Source: Humulus lupulus
Lineage: Eukaryota; Streptophyta; Magnoliopsida; Rosales; Cannabaceae
Assembly (NCBI RefSeq): GCF_963169125.1
Contig: NC_084793.1
Location: 137,308,297-137,372,296 of the forward strand
Direction of reading: 5' to 3'
Length of the DNA: 64,000 nucleotides
Every line of letters begins with the position of its first letter. Position 1 is the stretch's first letter. A model generated the notes under the pieces. It worked only from the letters and a program-made list of their open reading frames with translations, had not been told where the DNA came from and made no database searches. Shown in pieces: positions 1 to 10,640 of the stretch. Both the position numbers and the translations under genes were made by a program.

Positions 1-1368
1 TAATGCTATTGGGACTAATTTCTTTTAGATTTTAAAAATTGGCCGAGAGAATACAAGACAAGGGCAATTACTGAGTTGGCATTGGAAGTGCGAAACCGAG
101 AGTATCATCTTTCTTAGTGAAAAATTTGTTGGCAATTTCCAGAAAAACACATTATTTGCGTTGAATTATTATATTCTTTATTTTTGTGTTTAGATCTAAA
201 CTAATGATGAAGTTATGTAGGCGATTCAATTGTTTTCAAAAGGTAAAAGCGAAAATCCATCCTATACTTCTCACATATACCATGCTTGGCTTTCTTTTCA
301 ATAATATCAAATAGGCCAACCTTAATGTTTTAGGAATCAAAGGCTTGGCTCTTCCATCCTCCGAGGGCCACAGGAATATCCTATTCTATGCATGTGCATG
401 TAGTGGAGAATGAAGTGTCTCCAGTTTATAAGCGTGGAATATAAGATGTTCCCATTTGTTAAAAAAAGAGTTAACTCAACAGACCTACTATTCAACTAAA
501 TAATTACGTAATCATAATAAAGTTGTAAGATTCTAGGCATATTACCTAGCTACAAAAGCAGATGTACGAAGTGCGCTTGTGGTGTTTGAGCCAACTCCAC
601 AAGAAAAAGTGAACTTACAGCCTGAAAAATAAAAGGAAAATTAATAATGATAAGTTAATAGCCAGGTGTCAAGCTTAGTTTACTATGCAATAAATCGAAA
701 ACTAACTAAATAAACTTTTCTTCGGACATTCACACGGGAGTTAGCCAAGTAGAAACTAGAAACTAAAATACGTTTAAAACTCAGGTCATTTACAGCTTTG
801 AACTGTTGTAAATTTATCTTAATCTACTGAAGGCCCAGAACGGATTTCCAATGTTGCTTCCTAAGCAAGCTGACTCGACCCTTACATGACAACGTTGCTT
901 CCTCTTTCTTATGGATTAACAATTTATTAACAAGGAAAGAAAAGACCATAAAAACTGCAAACCGCATGGTATGGTAAGTTTATAACATGAAATGCATCAC
1001 GTAGCAGTGATTTCTTATTTGAATTTAGCAACCTGGTAAATTTCTAGAGCAATAACTTTCTCTCTATGATATTACTCTATTTTTAGAAACTTTACAGTCC
1101 AACAAGCAACCGTTTTGTAAAACACAATAATCAAAAGAATAGACTAGACAGTAACAGCCATGGGAAGCGTTATAGAAGATCTCAGAGCTTGTTCCTCATC
1201 AACCAACTCTGAATCTTGCCAATTCTACTGCTGCAGTACTAGTATGCAGGTTTCTTAGCTGTGTGCCAAAGGGTCATCTTTAAAACATGAAACATTGAGT
1301 ACAGCTAGAAGATAGCTTCCAAAGAAGTCCTTTCTCTATATTAAGAACAGAAAATGAGGGGATACAAG
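1..1368. other. Intergenic, downstream of PPR gene
   Basis: AT-rich sequence with no coding potential that I can support on either strand and no repeat I recognise. It lies downstream of the minus-strand PPR gene and presumably contains its 3' UTR. No polyadenylation site could be assigned with confidence. Confidence 0.5.
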
Positions 1369-3309
1369 TCATCGTGATGCACTACCATCTACGAAGTTGC
1401 CATCCTTCCCTATGGCCTCGATTAGGGAGTAATAGGTGTTGTCATCAGGTTTGATCCCCTTGTTTGTCATTTCCTTAAGGAGTTCTTCAGCTAGAACACC
1501 TTCCTGGTTTTTGCAAAGGCCTTGTATAAGGGCATTATATGTGAGAAGAGTAGGATTGAAACCTTTACTCAACATTTCATCCCGTACTTTAAAAGCATCT
1601 TTCATATCACCTCTCTTACTATAACCACTAATAAGGGTATTATAACTAATGAAATCAGGCTTAATCCCTCTTCCCTTCATCTCATTCACAAGTTCACGAG
1701 CTTCTTCAACTTTTCCCTGTCTGCAACGCCCTTGCATGAGAGTATTGTACGTCACTTCATCAGGAGGAATCTGCATTTTATCCATCTCCTTCAAAAGCGT
1801 GAAAGCACGGTCCATTTTGCCATTAGCACAGTGACCATCAATCAAGGCATTGAACAGCACAAGATCAGGCAAAACACCATTACTCAGCATCTTTTTAAAC
1901 AAGTCATCTGCCTCCTTCATTCTTTTCCGTTTGCTCAAAACATAAATAAGTGATGTGTATGTCACCCTTGTAGGCTCAATCCCCTTACTCAACATCTCAT
2001 CTAGAAGACTAAAAGCCTTATTCGCATTCCCACATTTGCAACTTCCGTTAATTAAGATATTATATGTAATGGCATCAGGAACTAGCCCTTTTTCCCTCAC
2101 TTCTTTAATCAGGTCATCAGCTTCTGTAATCTTACCATCTATAAACAAAGCATGAATCAACAAATTGTAAGTAGACACAGTTGGTTTTATACCCTTATTC
2201 ACCATTTCATCCCTATAACTGAAAGCCTTCTCCAAATCACCTTTATTGCAGTAACCATCAATCAAGGTGTTATAAGTCACAGCAGTAGGTACCAACCCAA
2301 TTTCCATCATTTTATCAAAAAGCCCAGATGCTTCTTCCAGTCTTCTTTCCTTGCACAAGCCACTGATCAGTGAACCATAAGTATACGAATCCGGCATAAT
2401 ACCTTTACCTTTCATTGCATTCAAGATCAAACGACCTCCTTCAACTCTCCTTCTTGAACAATACCCATGAATTAAAGTATTGTATGTAACAACATTGGGA
2501 TTAATCCCCAAATTCTCCATAAACCCAATGAGCTCCTTTGCTTTCTTCAACTTTCCTTCTTTACATAACACATTAATCATTATGTTAAACGTATAAACAC
2601 TTGACTTGATCTTCAACCTAAACATCTCCGCATATATAACCCATGCCATCTCTAGCATATTCAATTTCAATAACAAACTTAAGATACTATTACAAGTCTC
2701 AGTCTTAGGAATAACACCCCTTTCCTTCATAAAGTAAAAGCATTCAAAAGCCTCTTTAGCCCTCTTCATTTCACAACAAGCCCTTATCAACAAATCAAAA
2801 ACATTGGTACTTTCTATACTCAACTGCTCTCGCGCATGTCCCACCTCGTCGAAAATCTCCTTGGTTGTTGCAATGCCGCCATTAACAACTTGCTTTATAA
2901 TATGTAAAGCGAATTTCGGGGAAGGAATTCGGGCAAGAATCGCGATGGCAAGGCAAAGATTTTTGACATCGAGGGTATTAAGCTCAACATGATTAACGAA
3001 CTGAATAACAAGTTCTGGGGTTTGATGGAGACTGAAGAGGGTATCAGAGGTTAAAGAGGGAGAGAGTTTTGGTGAAAGGTGTTTGATTAAATGCCACTGA
3101 GAAGAGTGGATTAAGTTCAGGAGAGAATGGTGGGTTAGTGTCTGAGGAATTGAAGGGTTGCTTGGAGCCACGGATTGGGTTAGAAGAGTGGTATTTGAGT
3201 GAGGAACTGAAGAGAAAAGTGCATAATTGTCAGATTGGTCCGTGAAGATGATGGGTTTGAGTGTGTAGTGTTTGAGTATTCGAGAGTTGAGCACTCTGTG
3301 GGGTTTCAT
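1369..3309 (-). CDS. P-class pentatricopeptide repeat protein, probably organelle-targeted
   Basis: A single uninterrupted 646-residue ORF, as is usual for plant PPR genes, which mostly lack introns. Residues 1-167 are not PPR; the first 50 or so are rich in Ser, Thr and basic residues with few acids, consistent with a mitochondrial or plastid targeting peptide. Residues 168-622 are thirteen contiguous 35-residue repeats of the form xxTYNxLIxGYCxxG...EMxxKGIxPD, and 623-646 begins a fourteenth. No E, E+ or DYW domain follows, so it belongs to the P class, whose members bind single-stranded organelle RNA and affect its processing, stability or translation. It resembles Arabidopsis P-class proteins of the At2g15630 kind, but I assign no orthology. 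The start is the first Met after an upstream stop and gives the targeting-like N terminus. No frame damage is visible. Confidence 0.95.
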   Translation of the reverse strand: MKPHRVLNSRILKHYTLKPIIFTDQSDNYALFSSVPHSNTTLLTQSVAPSNPSIPQTLTHHSLLNLIHSSQWHLIKHLSPKLSPSLTSDTLFSLHQTPELVIQFVNHVELNTLDVKNLCLAIAILARIPSPKFALHIIKQVVNGGIATTKEIFDEVGHAREQLSIESTNVFDLLIRACCEMKRAKEAFECFYFMKERGVIPKTETCNSILSLLLKLNMLEMAWVIYAEMFRLKIKSSVYTFNIMINVLCKEGKLKKAKELIGFMENLGINPNVVTYNTLIHGYCSRRRVEGGRLILNAMKGKGIMPDSYTYGSLISGLCKERRLEEASGLFDKMMEIGLVPTAVTYNTLIDGYCNKGDLEKAFSYRDEMVNKGIKPTVSTYNLLIHALFIDGKITEADDLIKEVREKGLVPDAITYNILINGSCKCGNANKAFSLLDEMLSKGIEPTRVTYTSLIYVLSKRKRMKEADDLFKKMLSNGVLPDLVLFNALIDGHCANGKMDRAFTLLKEMDKMQIPPDEVTYNTLMQGRCRQGKVEEARELVNEMKGRGIKPDFISYNTLISGYSKRGDMKDAFKVRDEMLSKGFNPTLLTYNALIQGLCKNQEGVLAEELLKEMTNKGIKPDDNTYYSLIEAIGKDGNFVDGSASR

Positions 3310-4507
3310 TGTGAACAGAGTAAAAGGGATTTGTGTAAACTACTCCACAGCGCCGAGCAGGGGTAGAGAAAATAACCGATGTAGCCTATTTGTTTTTGTA
3401 AACTATAATAAGGGAACAAATAACAATTTTCCGTCCGTGCTTATTGACTTTTGCCCTGCGGAAAACAAAAATATGGAAATCATTTTCTATTTTGTTGATT
3501 TATTTTAAGCAGTTTATTATAGGGAAATTACCCAAATACGGTAAGTTCCATTTTCTTTTCATTTTTACGTAAGTTTTTATTTTGTTTCAATTTTATATGT
3601 GTATTTTTTCAATTTTACGTTAATCTGTTTTTTTTTTAATTTTATTAATACAATTTATACGGTGAAACCTCTATCTCACTTTCTTCCCTCTCTCCTAGGA
3701 CGCCCACTTTTTTCCCTTTCTCCCAACATGTTTGGTTCAAAGGCCAATAAATTAATTTGTTTATAAATATGTAAGTATTAAGGATATGGTCTTTATGTGT
3801 TTGTTTTCTTTTCTTTTCTCTCGTGTGTCATGTGTGTCTTTTGTACTACGTATTCGTGTAAAACTGAACAATGGTACTTATAAATGACATATATATACTT
3901 ACTTCTGTGCATTTCATTCAATGCATCATTATATTGACAAGACGGAAGAGTCTATATCTACCCTAAATTTATATATGTCATCCAAATACTTCCTACTCCA
4001 TCCAACTATCATTTGACTAAATAAACCTTTAAATTGTCAAGTCATCCAAAGAATGAAAGAAACAAACCTCCTTTGTCACATTTTATTTTTTGATTTATAA
4101 CAAGCTAAAATAATCCTATTTGTACTAGAATCTAGCTAGAATATCATATGTAGTCACGTGTTATATTTATTGATTCTAATTATGATCTCAAGTTATCAGC
4201 TTAATTTATTTTATATATGTTCATATAGTTTTTATACTAGAACAAAAGCATGTTGCCCTTATGTAAATAAAGATAAAAGTCATTTTCTTTGTAGCCAACT
4301 ATAACATGATGATTGTGACTCTTTGGACTTCACTACAAGAATGAAAACACATACATTCATTCATCTCAGCCATGCTCCAATAACCAATATGTCATATACT
4401 TATATAAACGTTATAAACAAAGTAAATGATAAATTAGAATTATATACACCACAAAAAAAATACTTTATTGCGGTAAAAAACCACCGAGATACGGATATCT
4501 TGGTGGG
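3310..4507. other. AT-rich spacer upstream of PPR gene
   Basis: Contains the PPR promoter and 5' UTR immediately beside 3309, then AT-rich sequence with homopolymer runs. No ORF or RNA gene is supportable. Confidence 0.5.
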
Positions 4508-4580
4508 CCAATTCTAAACCGCAAATTGTGGTGCGGTGTAGTCAGTTTGTGCAGTGTATGCAGTTTTATGAACACCCCTA
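4508..4580. mobile_element. Possible hAT-like MITE end
   Basis: The stretch has alternating AACCGC / GTGCGGT motifs and ends in GAACACCCCTA. That is the style of terminal sequence seen in plant hAT-type MITEs, whose other end reads TAGGGGTGTTC. I could not find the matching opposite end nearby, so this is at most a truncated copy. Confidence 0.25.
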
Positions 4581-4780
4581 CCACTAATATGTCCTTTTTT
4601 ATATATATATATATATAAAATTTCTACCGTGGTAGGGTATGTTTTGTACCCATAGCCGATAAAGAATTCTTTTTTTTTTTTAACTGGAGTTATTTTTGGA
4701 TGGAAATGCCATTTTGAAATTAGTTTAGCTTTATTATAAAAATACCAATTCTTAGGCCATGAAGCATTTCCATGTAAATG

Positions 4781-5588
4781 GCTAGTCCAAGTGCAATCCA
4801 CTGCAACTGCTAATGTGAGTTATACATATGAATTACAAATGCAACCACATGCAACCTAAAGCAACCCATGGCTAGTCCAAGTGCAACCCACTGCAACTGC
4901 TAATGTGAGTTATACATATGAATTACGAATGCAACCACATGCAACCTAAAGCAACTCATGGCTAGTCCAAGTGCAACCCACTGCAACTCCTAATGTGAGT
5001 TATACATATGAATTACGAATACAACCACATGCAACCTAAAGCAACCCATGGCTAGTCCAAATGCAACCCACTGCAACTCCTAATGTGAGTTATATATATG
5101 AATTATGAATGCAACCACATGCAACCTAAAGCAACCCATGGCTAGTCCAAGTGCATCCCACTGCAATTCCTAATGTGAGTTATTCATATGAATTACGAAT
5201 GCAATTACATACAACCTAAAGCAACACATGACTAGTCCAAGTGCAACCCACTGCAACTCCTAATGTGAGTTATACATTTGAATTACGAATGCAACCACAT
5301 GCAACCTCAAACAACCCATGGCTAGTCCAAGTGCATCCACTGTAACTCCTAATGTGAGTTATCAATATGAATTACGAATGAAACCACATGCAACCTAAAG
5401 CAACCCATGGCTAGTCCAAGTGCATCCCACTGCAACTCCTAATGTGAGTTATCCATATGAATTACGAATGCAACCACATGCAACCTAAAGCAACACATGA
5501 CTAGTCCAAGTGCAACCCACTGCAACTCCTAATGTGAGTTATACATTTGAATTATGAATGCAACCACATGCAACCTCAAACAACTCAC
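4781..5588. repeat. 90-bp tandem repeat, nine copies
   Basis: Nine head-to-tail units begin at 4781, 4871, 4961, 5051, 5141, 5231, 5321, 5410 and 5500, each starting with CTAGTCCAAGTGCA or its one-base variant. The spacing is exactly 90 bp except for one 89-bp unit with a single-base deletion. Copies differ by a few substitutions each. Inside the unit, TGCAAC and AAAGCAAC words recur, so the 90-mer seems to have grown from a shorter TGCAAC-type repeat. No ORF spans it. Confidence 0.95.
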
Positions 5589-6070
5589 TGCAACCTCAAA
5601 TGCAACTCCATGCAATCTAAAGCAACCCAATGCAACACAAAGCAACTTTTAAAAAAAACTCTTTGCAAATTTCATCACTATGCAACTCATGCAACCTGAA
5701 GCAACCTCAAATGAAAGTCCAATGCAACCTAAAGCAACCAACTGCAATCTCAAATGCAAGCCAATGCAACCCAATGCAATTTTAAAAACTCATTTGAAAA
5801 TTTCATCTTTATGCAACTCATGCAACCAAAAGTAACATCAAATGTAGGCTCAATACAACCTAAATCAACCCATTGCAATCTCAAATGCAAGCCCATGCAA
5901 TCTAGTGCAACTTTAAAAACTCATTTGCAAATTTCATCTTTATGTAACAAATGCAAACTTAATGCAACGTAAAACAACTTACTGCAATCTCAAATGTAAG
6001 TTCAATGCAATCTAAAGTAACTCACAACAATATAAAATGTAAGCTCATGCAACTTAATAACTTATATGTT
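5589..6070. repeat. Degenerate TGCAAC-rich repeat tract
   Basis: Continues directly from the 90-bp array. TGCAAC, AAAGCAAC and ATGCAA words recur every 8-25 bases, with a loose roughly 130-bp higher period marked by AACTCATTTG(A/C)AAATTTCATC near 5790 and 5925 and a diverged form near 5665. It decays into ordinary AT-rich DNA near 6070. Confidence 0.75.
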
Positions 6071-7457
6071 AATTTCATCCTTATTTAACTTATGCAACCT
6101 AACTCACTGTCTATATACATATAATGCACGTATATAATATATGTTGTAGTGAGATAGACATGCATCCTTATTGTTGTCACCATTTTAGCTTTAATTTGCC
6201 ATCTTTCCATGTGCATCACAGCCAGCCAATTCCTTTCATTGAGCCATTCAAGCTAATCGATGCACTAAATATAATACAAAAGAAAAAACAAGAAATGGAA
6301 AGAGTCGATGCATGCATGTGTACAAGAAATGTGATGAGAATATATTTGTTCATAAAAGTCAAAGTGGAGAGTCAACAACACTAGGCAGCTAGGCTATAGG
6401 AAACAAAGCTAAGAAAATGAGAAGGAGAAGCAAGAAAACCAAAATGAAAAGAGCATCAACGGCAGAAGTGCCAGCGACGCCGAAAAGATAAGCGGGAGCA
6501 CCAAAAATGACTTCCTTATCAATTTCCTCCATCAAAATCGATGGCAACCCAATAATATATTAAGTTTCACAACCACAACCCACCTAACTTTTCTTCTTCT
6601 TCATTCATATCCCATATGGGTCTGGCTCTAACCAGAATAAATGACAACAATAGTTAGTAGAGGAGATACCGTATATTTGAAAAAAATACTTAAGATTATA
6701 TATTAATGAAATATACTTTTAGAAATCGTATAAATGAATAAAATGTTTTCAATATATGTATTAATAAAAAAATCCCTTTATTATATGTGACATACATAAA
6801 TATGGTAAAACAGTTTATTTAACTAATTAAATTTAGTCAAAATTAAGTTTATTAATATTAAACATCCGAAAATTAGTTCTAAAAATACAAATATATATTT
6901 TTTAAATGTGTCATTCTTTTATTACTATGTATATAAGTATTCCGTAAAATTATACTAAATTAGTGCAGCATCAATATTATGAACAAATTATTTAAAAATA
7001 AATAAATGAAATGTAATATAAAGAGTATATTGAAAATAATTGTTACATTTTAGGGAGAATTTTTTAAATTCCTATAAAGAACATAGGTTTCTGGAAAATT
7101 TACTATTTACCTTATATTAGGATGAGAAATTTTTATATATCTTACATAAAATTTGTTGAGTTTAACATAATCTTTGATCTGAAAAGTTAACTAAACAGAT
7201 TTTTTCTAAAAAAACTTTTCACAAAATAATAAAATTTAAAAATGAAAAAATTAACTTAAATAGAGTCAAGTATTACGTATGAATTTTTTTAAAAAAAGTT
7301 ACAACTTTTCACAAAATAAATATTTAATTTGAAAAATTAACTTAAACAAATTTTCACTAATAGTGGCAACTTAATCTGAAAACTAAGCACTTATTAAAGC
7401 CTAAAATAACACAACCAGTCACACAGTACAAATAAGCCATCCCAAAATTTGGCCAAA
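6071..7457. other. AT-rich intergenic sequence
   Basis: No ORF, tRNA or recognisable element end. Very AT-rich from about 6660 to 7380, with many poly-A and poly-T runs typical of old decayed transposon sequence. Confidence 0.45.
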
Positions 7458-7604
7458 ATGCTTCTACGCTCATCACCATTTCTGCATCTTCACACTCCAA
7501 CTCCTCCAGCGTCCATAACATCCCATCCTTATCTTCATATGTTGTCTCTGTTAAGAAAATGGATGCAACAGAAGCAGGGTAAAATAGGAATTATGCAGTA
7601 GCCT
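7458..7604 (+). CDS. Possible first exon or small ORF with transit-peptide-like composition
   Basis: A 48-codon ORF starting MLLRSSPFLHL, rich in Ser, Thr, Pro, His and Leu and poor in acidic residues, as in an organelle-targeting N terminus. A GT donor (CAGG|GTAAAAT) lies near 7590, before the stop, so it could be exon 1 of the spliced gene that continues at 8052. The link to the downstream exons is only by position and strand. I do not recognise the product. Confidence 0.25.
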
Positions 7605-7652
7605 TCAACCTCCTGTACCCCTTATTGTTGGAAATGATTAGAGGATCTTTTC

Positions 7653-7848
7653 TGTTAGAATATTAGCCGTTACAATTGTACCGTATTTATTGTTTTCTGT
7701 GCCAATGATAGGCTGGCAGGGCACACGTGTCCTGTCCTTGAATATTCTTGTAACCAGCCCCTGTTATATATAAATAAAAACTTATACCTCAGCAAGATTC
7801 AGCTGAGCATTTCTCTTATTTCTGCATTTTTCTGCATTTCTTCTATAA
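7653..7848 (+). mobile_element. Small solo LTR, Ty1/copia-like, TSD TTTTC
   Basis: A 196-bp unit starts TGTTAGAATATTAG and is flanked by identical 5-bp repeats TTTTC at 7648-7652 and 7849-7853. It contains a TATA box (TTATATATAAATAAA near 7766) and a pyrimidine-rich TTTCTGCATTT end, like short plant copia or TRIM LTRs. The 3' terminus reads TATAA rather than the usual CA, presumably by mutation. It lies inside what would be intron 1 of the neighbouring spliced gene. Confidence 0.55.
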
Positions 7849-8051
7849 TTTTCTGTCTCTTCAACGACGTCGTTTATTTTCCTCCAAACCAATACCTATC
7901 CTCTTTCACGCGCTTCCTCTTATCTCTACTCTGCTTATTCATCATCTCCTTTGCCTTCACTCCTCTCTCCCTCTTTCTCAAATTCAATACATTGCATGAA
8001 AATTGATGAACAATGATGTTTTTAATGGTGATATGAATAGTTAAGGGATAG

Positions 8052-8510
8052 TGGAATCAATGGCTCCTTATACTTATTTGCTAGCAAAACAGCTTCTTTG
8101 TCACTTATGGAGGACAATTATGGTATTCAAGGTTTGGTCTCTACTTCCAATTATGTATATTTCGTTCATGGAGATTGATTTAATTTCAGTGAATAAAGTG
8201 ATTTGATATGGTTATTTACATTTTGTAACAGGGCACGATGTGAAGTTTAAGCTTCAGGAAGATAGCCACGGTCTCCCTCAAAATGTAAGAAAAATACACT
8301 GGTAATCTGTTCACTAAAATATGACACCTCTAAATTTTTTTTTGGCATAATCTGTAGCTTCTTGATAAGTTTAATTTTTTTTTGAACATTGATGTTTTTA
8401 GGCTAAAAAAATTTCTAATATTAAGGACTACAGAGCTTTGAAGGTGCTGCCGCCTGGCTTAGATGCAAAAGTCTTGCTTAAGTGTCAATTAGCAGTTGCT
8501 GCTTTTGATG
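8052..8510 (+). CDS. Three phase-compatible exons of an unrecognised gene
   Basis: Exons at 8052-8131, 8232-8284 and 8402-8510 are bounded by good GT-AG signals: donors GTTTGG, GTAAGA and GTAAGC; acceptors AACAG and TTTAG. The phases match (1, 0, 1), giving one open reading through MEDNYGIQ, then HDVKFKLQEDSHGLPQN, then AKKISNIKDYRALKVLP and LAVAAFD. Such agreement is unlikely by chance. A candidate next exon after an acceptor at 10099-10100 reads VFAQWITYNW and stops at 10130-10132. I do not recognise the protein. It may be a small real gene, the 5' part of a larger broken one, or a captured gene fragment. Confidence 0.45.
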
Positions 8511-8744
8511 GTAAGCAAGCATGTTTTGCTGTTCTTGTGTCTTTTTATTGATTTATTAGTATATATTGAACATATGCTGTTAGAATAAATAAATACTCTG
8601 CATTCCCCTCGTTAACTTAAAATTTTGAATCCTATGGTTAAAATTTTATGGACTTGAAAAACAAAAGATTTTTGGTTCTGTGTGGAAAAGGTTAGGCTAT
8701 TGACCCTTTTATTTTTTGGAAATCTACAAAAATACACTAAAAGT

Positions 8745-9915
8745 TAAAAGAAATTTGAAAAGTACGGTGCATTACAAAAATACGGAATATTTGGATAAAA
8801 ACACATAATGACAAAAGTGTAAATACGGAGTGGCAAAATCATAAATAAATGATGTAAAATATAATTTTTTGTGATCAACGTTTACAAACTAGTAAATATC
8901 TGTTACATGTTTGTAAATAATATTTACAAAATCAGTTATAGAATTGTAGACTTTTTTTTTAAATAAAACTTAGAAACAATTTCGTAACTAATTTTTTTTA
9001 TTTTTGTAACAATGGTTTACAAATTTTGTTTTACAACTAAGAAATATATTTTTGTAACTAACATTTACGAAAATATTTTATAGTTAATAAGCTATAAACA
9101 AAATATACATAAAAATATTATATTTTTCCATATTGTTACAATATTGTACCAAAAATTACATGAAACATCATATTTATGTTATACAATTTAAAAATATAAA
9201 TTTAAGATATTCATTATTTATAAAATATTTTATTGAATATAATGGTGAAATACAATATTTTTTTTAAACAAGTTTTATATGTTTGTAACAACAATTTACA
9301 AAACTAATTTCACAACTAAAAAGTTTATTTTGTAACTCACATTTAAATAAATATTTATAAATTTATTTAACATGATTATTACAAAGATTTACAAAACTAA
9401 TTTTTTAACTTTAAATATATTTTTGTAACAAAACTTGAAAGTTGGATTAAATTATGATTTTGATTTAACATTGAGCGTTGAGATTCGAATAACTATGATT
9501 TAAAAAAATATATATATATAATATTTTTATAAAGAATAATAATATTGTGATTATCTTTAAGTGTATATTGTAACATATAGTTATTAATATTAATTTTAAT
9601 TAACAACATATTGTAACTTGTATAAATATTTATTTATTTTTTAAGTAATTGTATAAATATTAATTTTCATATTAATAAATACATTTATTTTAAATAAAAA
9701 TAAATTAATTTACTTTATTTTATTTTATTGAAGGTAGTAACTATAATTATTATTACTTTTATTATTAAAACAAAGGTAAAAAAATGGTTGGGAAAACCCA
9801 TATGTCTGAATTCAAAATAAAAATAAAAAACAAACAAATGTCAACATATATATATATTTATACGGTTAGGACTCCGTATTTTTTGTAATTTATTAAATCT
9901 ACCGTATAAAAAGAA
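8745..9915. mobile_element. AT-rich non-coding element with inverted ends
   Basis: The left end carries AAAAGTACGGT followed by TTACAAAAATACGGA (about 8757-8790). The reverse complement of 9855-9912 reads TATACGGTAG and then TTACAAAAAATACGGAGT. The interior is very AT-rich and full of TTTGTAAC and TTTACAAA words, with no ORF. This fits a non-autonomous DNA transposon, possibly Mutator-like, inside an intron of the preceding gene. Exact ends and target-site duplication were not found. Confidence 0.35.
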
Positions 9916-10132
9916 TTTTTTTTATATTATGGTGGTGGTGGTGGTAGATGTAATTATTTTTTGGGTGTATTTGTTTCTTAGAGGTTTGCTTCTCTCTCAA
10001 TCTGATTTACAATCTCACAGTCAATATACTTTTACTTTAATGTTTAAAATAGGAATCCTTATTTGATTTTCCAATTTATAATAGATTGTTGTTGGTGCAG
10101 TTTTTGCTCAATGGATTACTTATAATTGGTGA

Positions 10133-10640
10133 TTTAATGATGCTTTTTTGGGCTCTAATATTCAACTAAAGATATTTATTGCCATGATGATTTCTCTTTC
10201 TTGCAAAGTTTTTGGTCAATTTGTTTTCAACCTCGTTTGAGAGTTATTCACTGATTACCATGGTGAGGATTCACTGAGTGCTAAGGTGATGGTCTATTTG
10301 TTTTCAACCTCATTTGGGAGCACTCTAGGTGCTTGAGAAATTTCCCAAGAGACTAGAAAAAGAAAATTACCGTAATGGTCAATTAATAACAATACAAACA
10401 TTTTTCATTGGTTCAATCCGTAAAGATTAATAAGTTGCAAAAGCTTTGATGAAAATGATGGTTATTAGTAGTACTTGATCAAGAAAAGTGACATGTTTTG
10501 AGGGTTTAGAAAAGTTATGTCGTTTTTAATTTGATCTAATTGCTAATTGCGATTTCTATTCTGCTTTATCTTTTCATACTGGTGTTGACTGTCTTGTTTC
10601 ACTATCAACTAATTAAAAGAACTTAAAGAAAATACTGTAA
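10133..10640. other. Intergenic, no gene seen
   Basis: A short phrase (TTTGTTTTCAACCTC) is repeated at about 10219 and 10299. Otherwise no feature is supportable. Confidence 0.4.

Noticed and set aside
1436..2373. Plus-strand ORFs across the PPR gene
   Set aside because: Antisense shadows of the repeat-containing minus-strand gene.
3520..3680. MITE-like phrase GGGAAATTACCCAAATACGG
   Set aside because: Suggestive of an element edge but no inverted partner or TSD could be placed.
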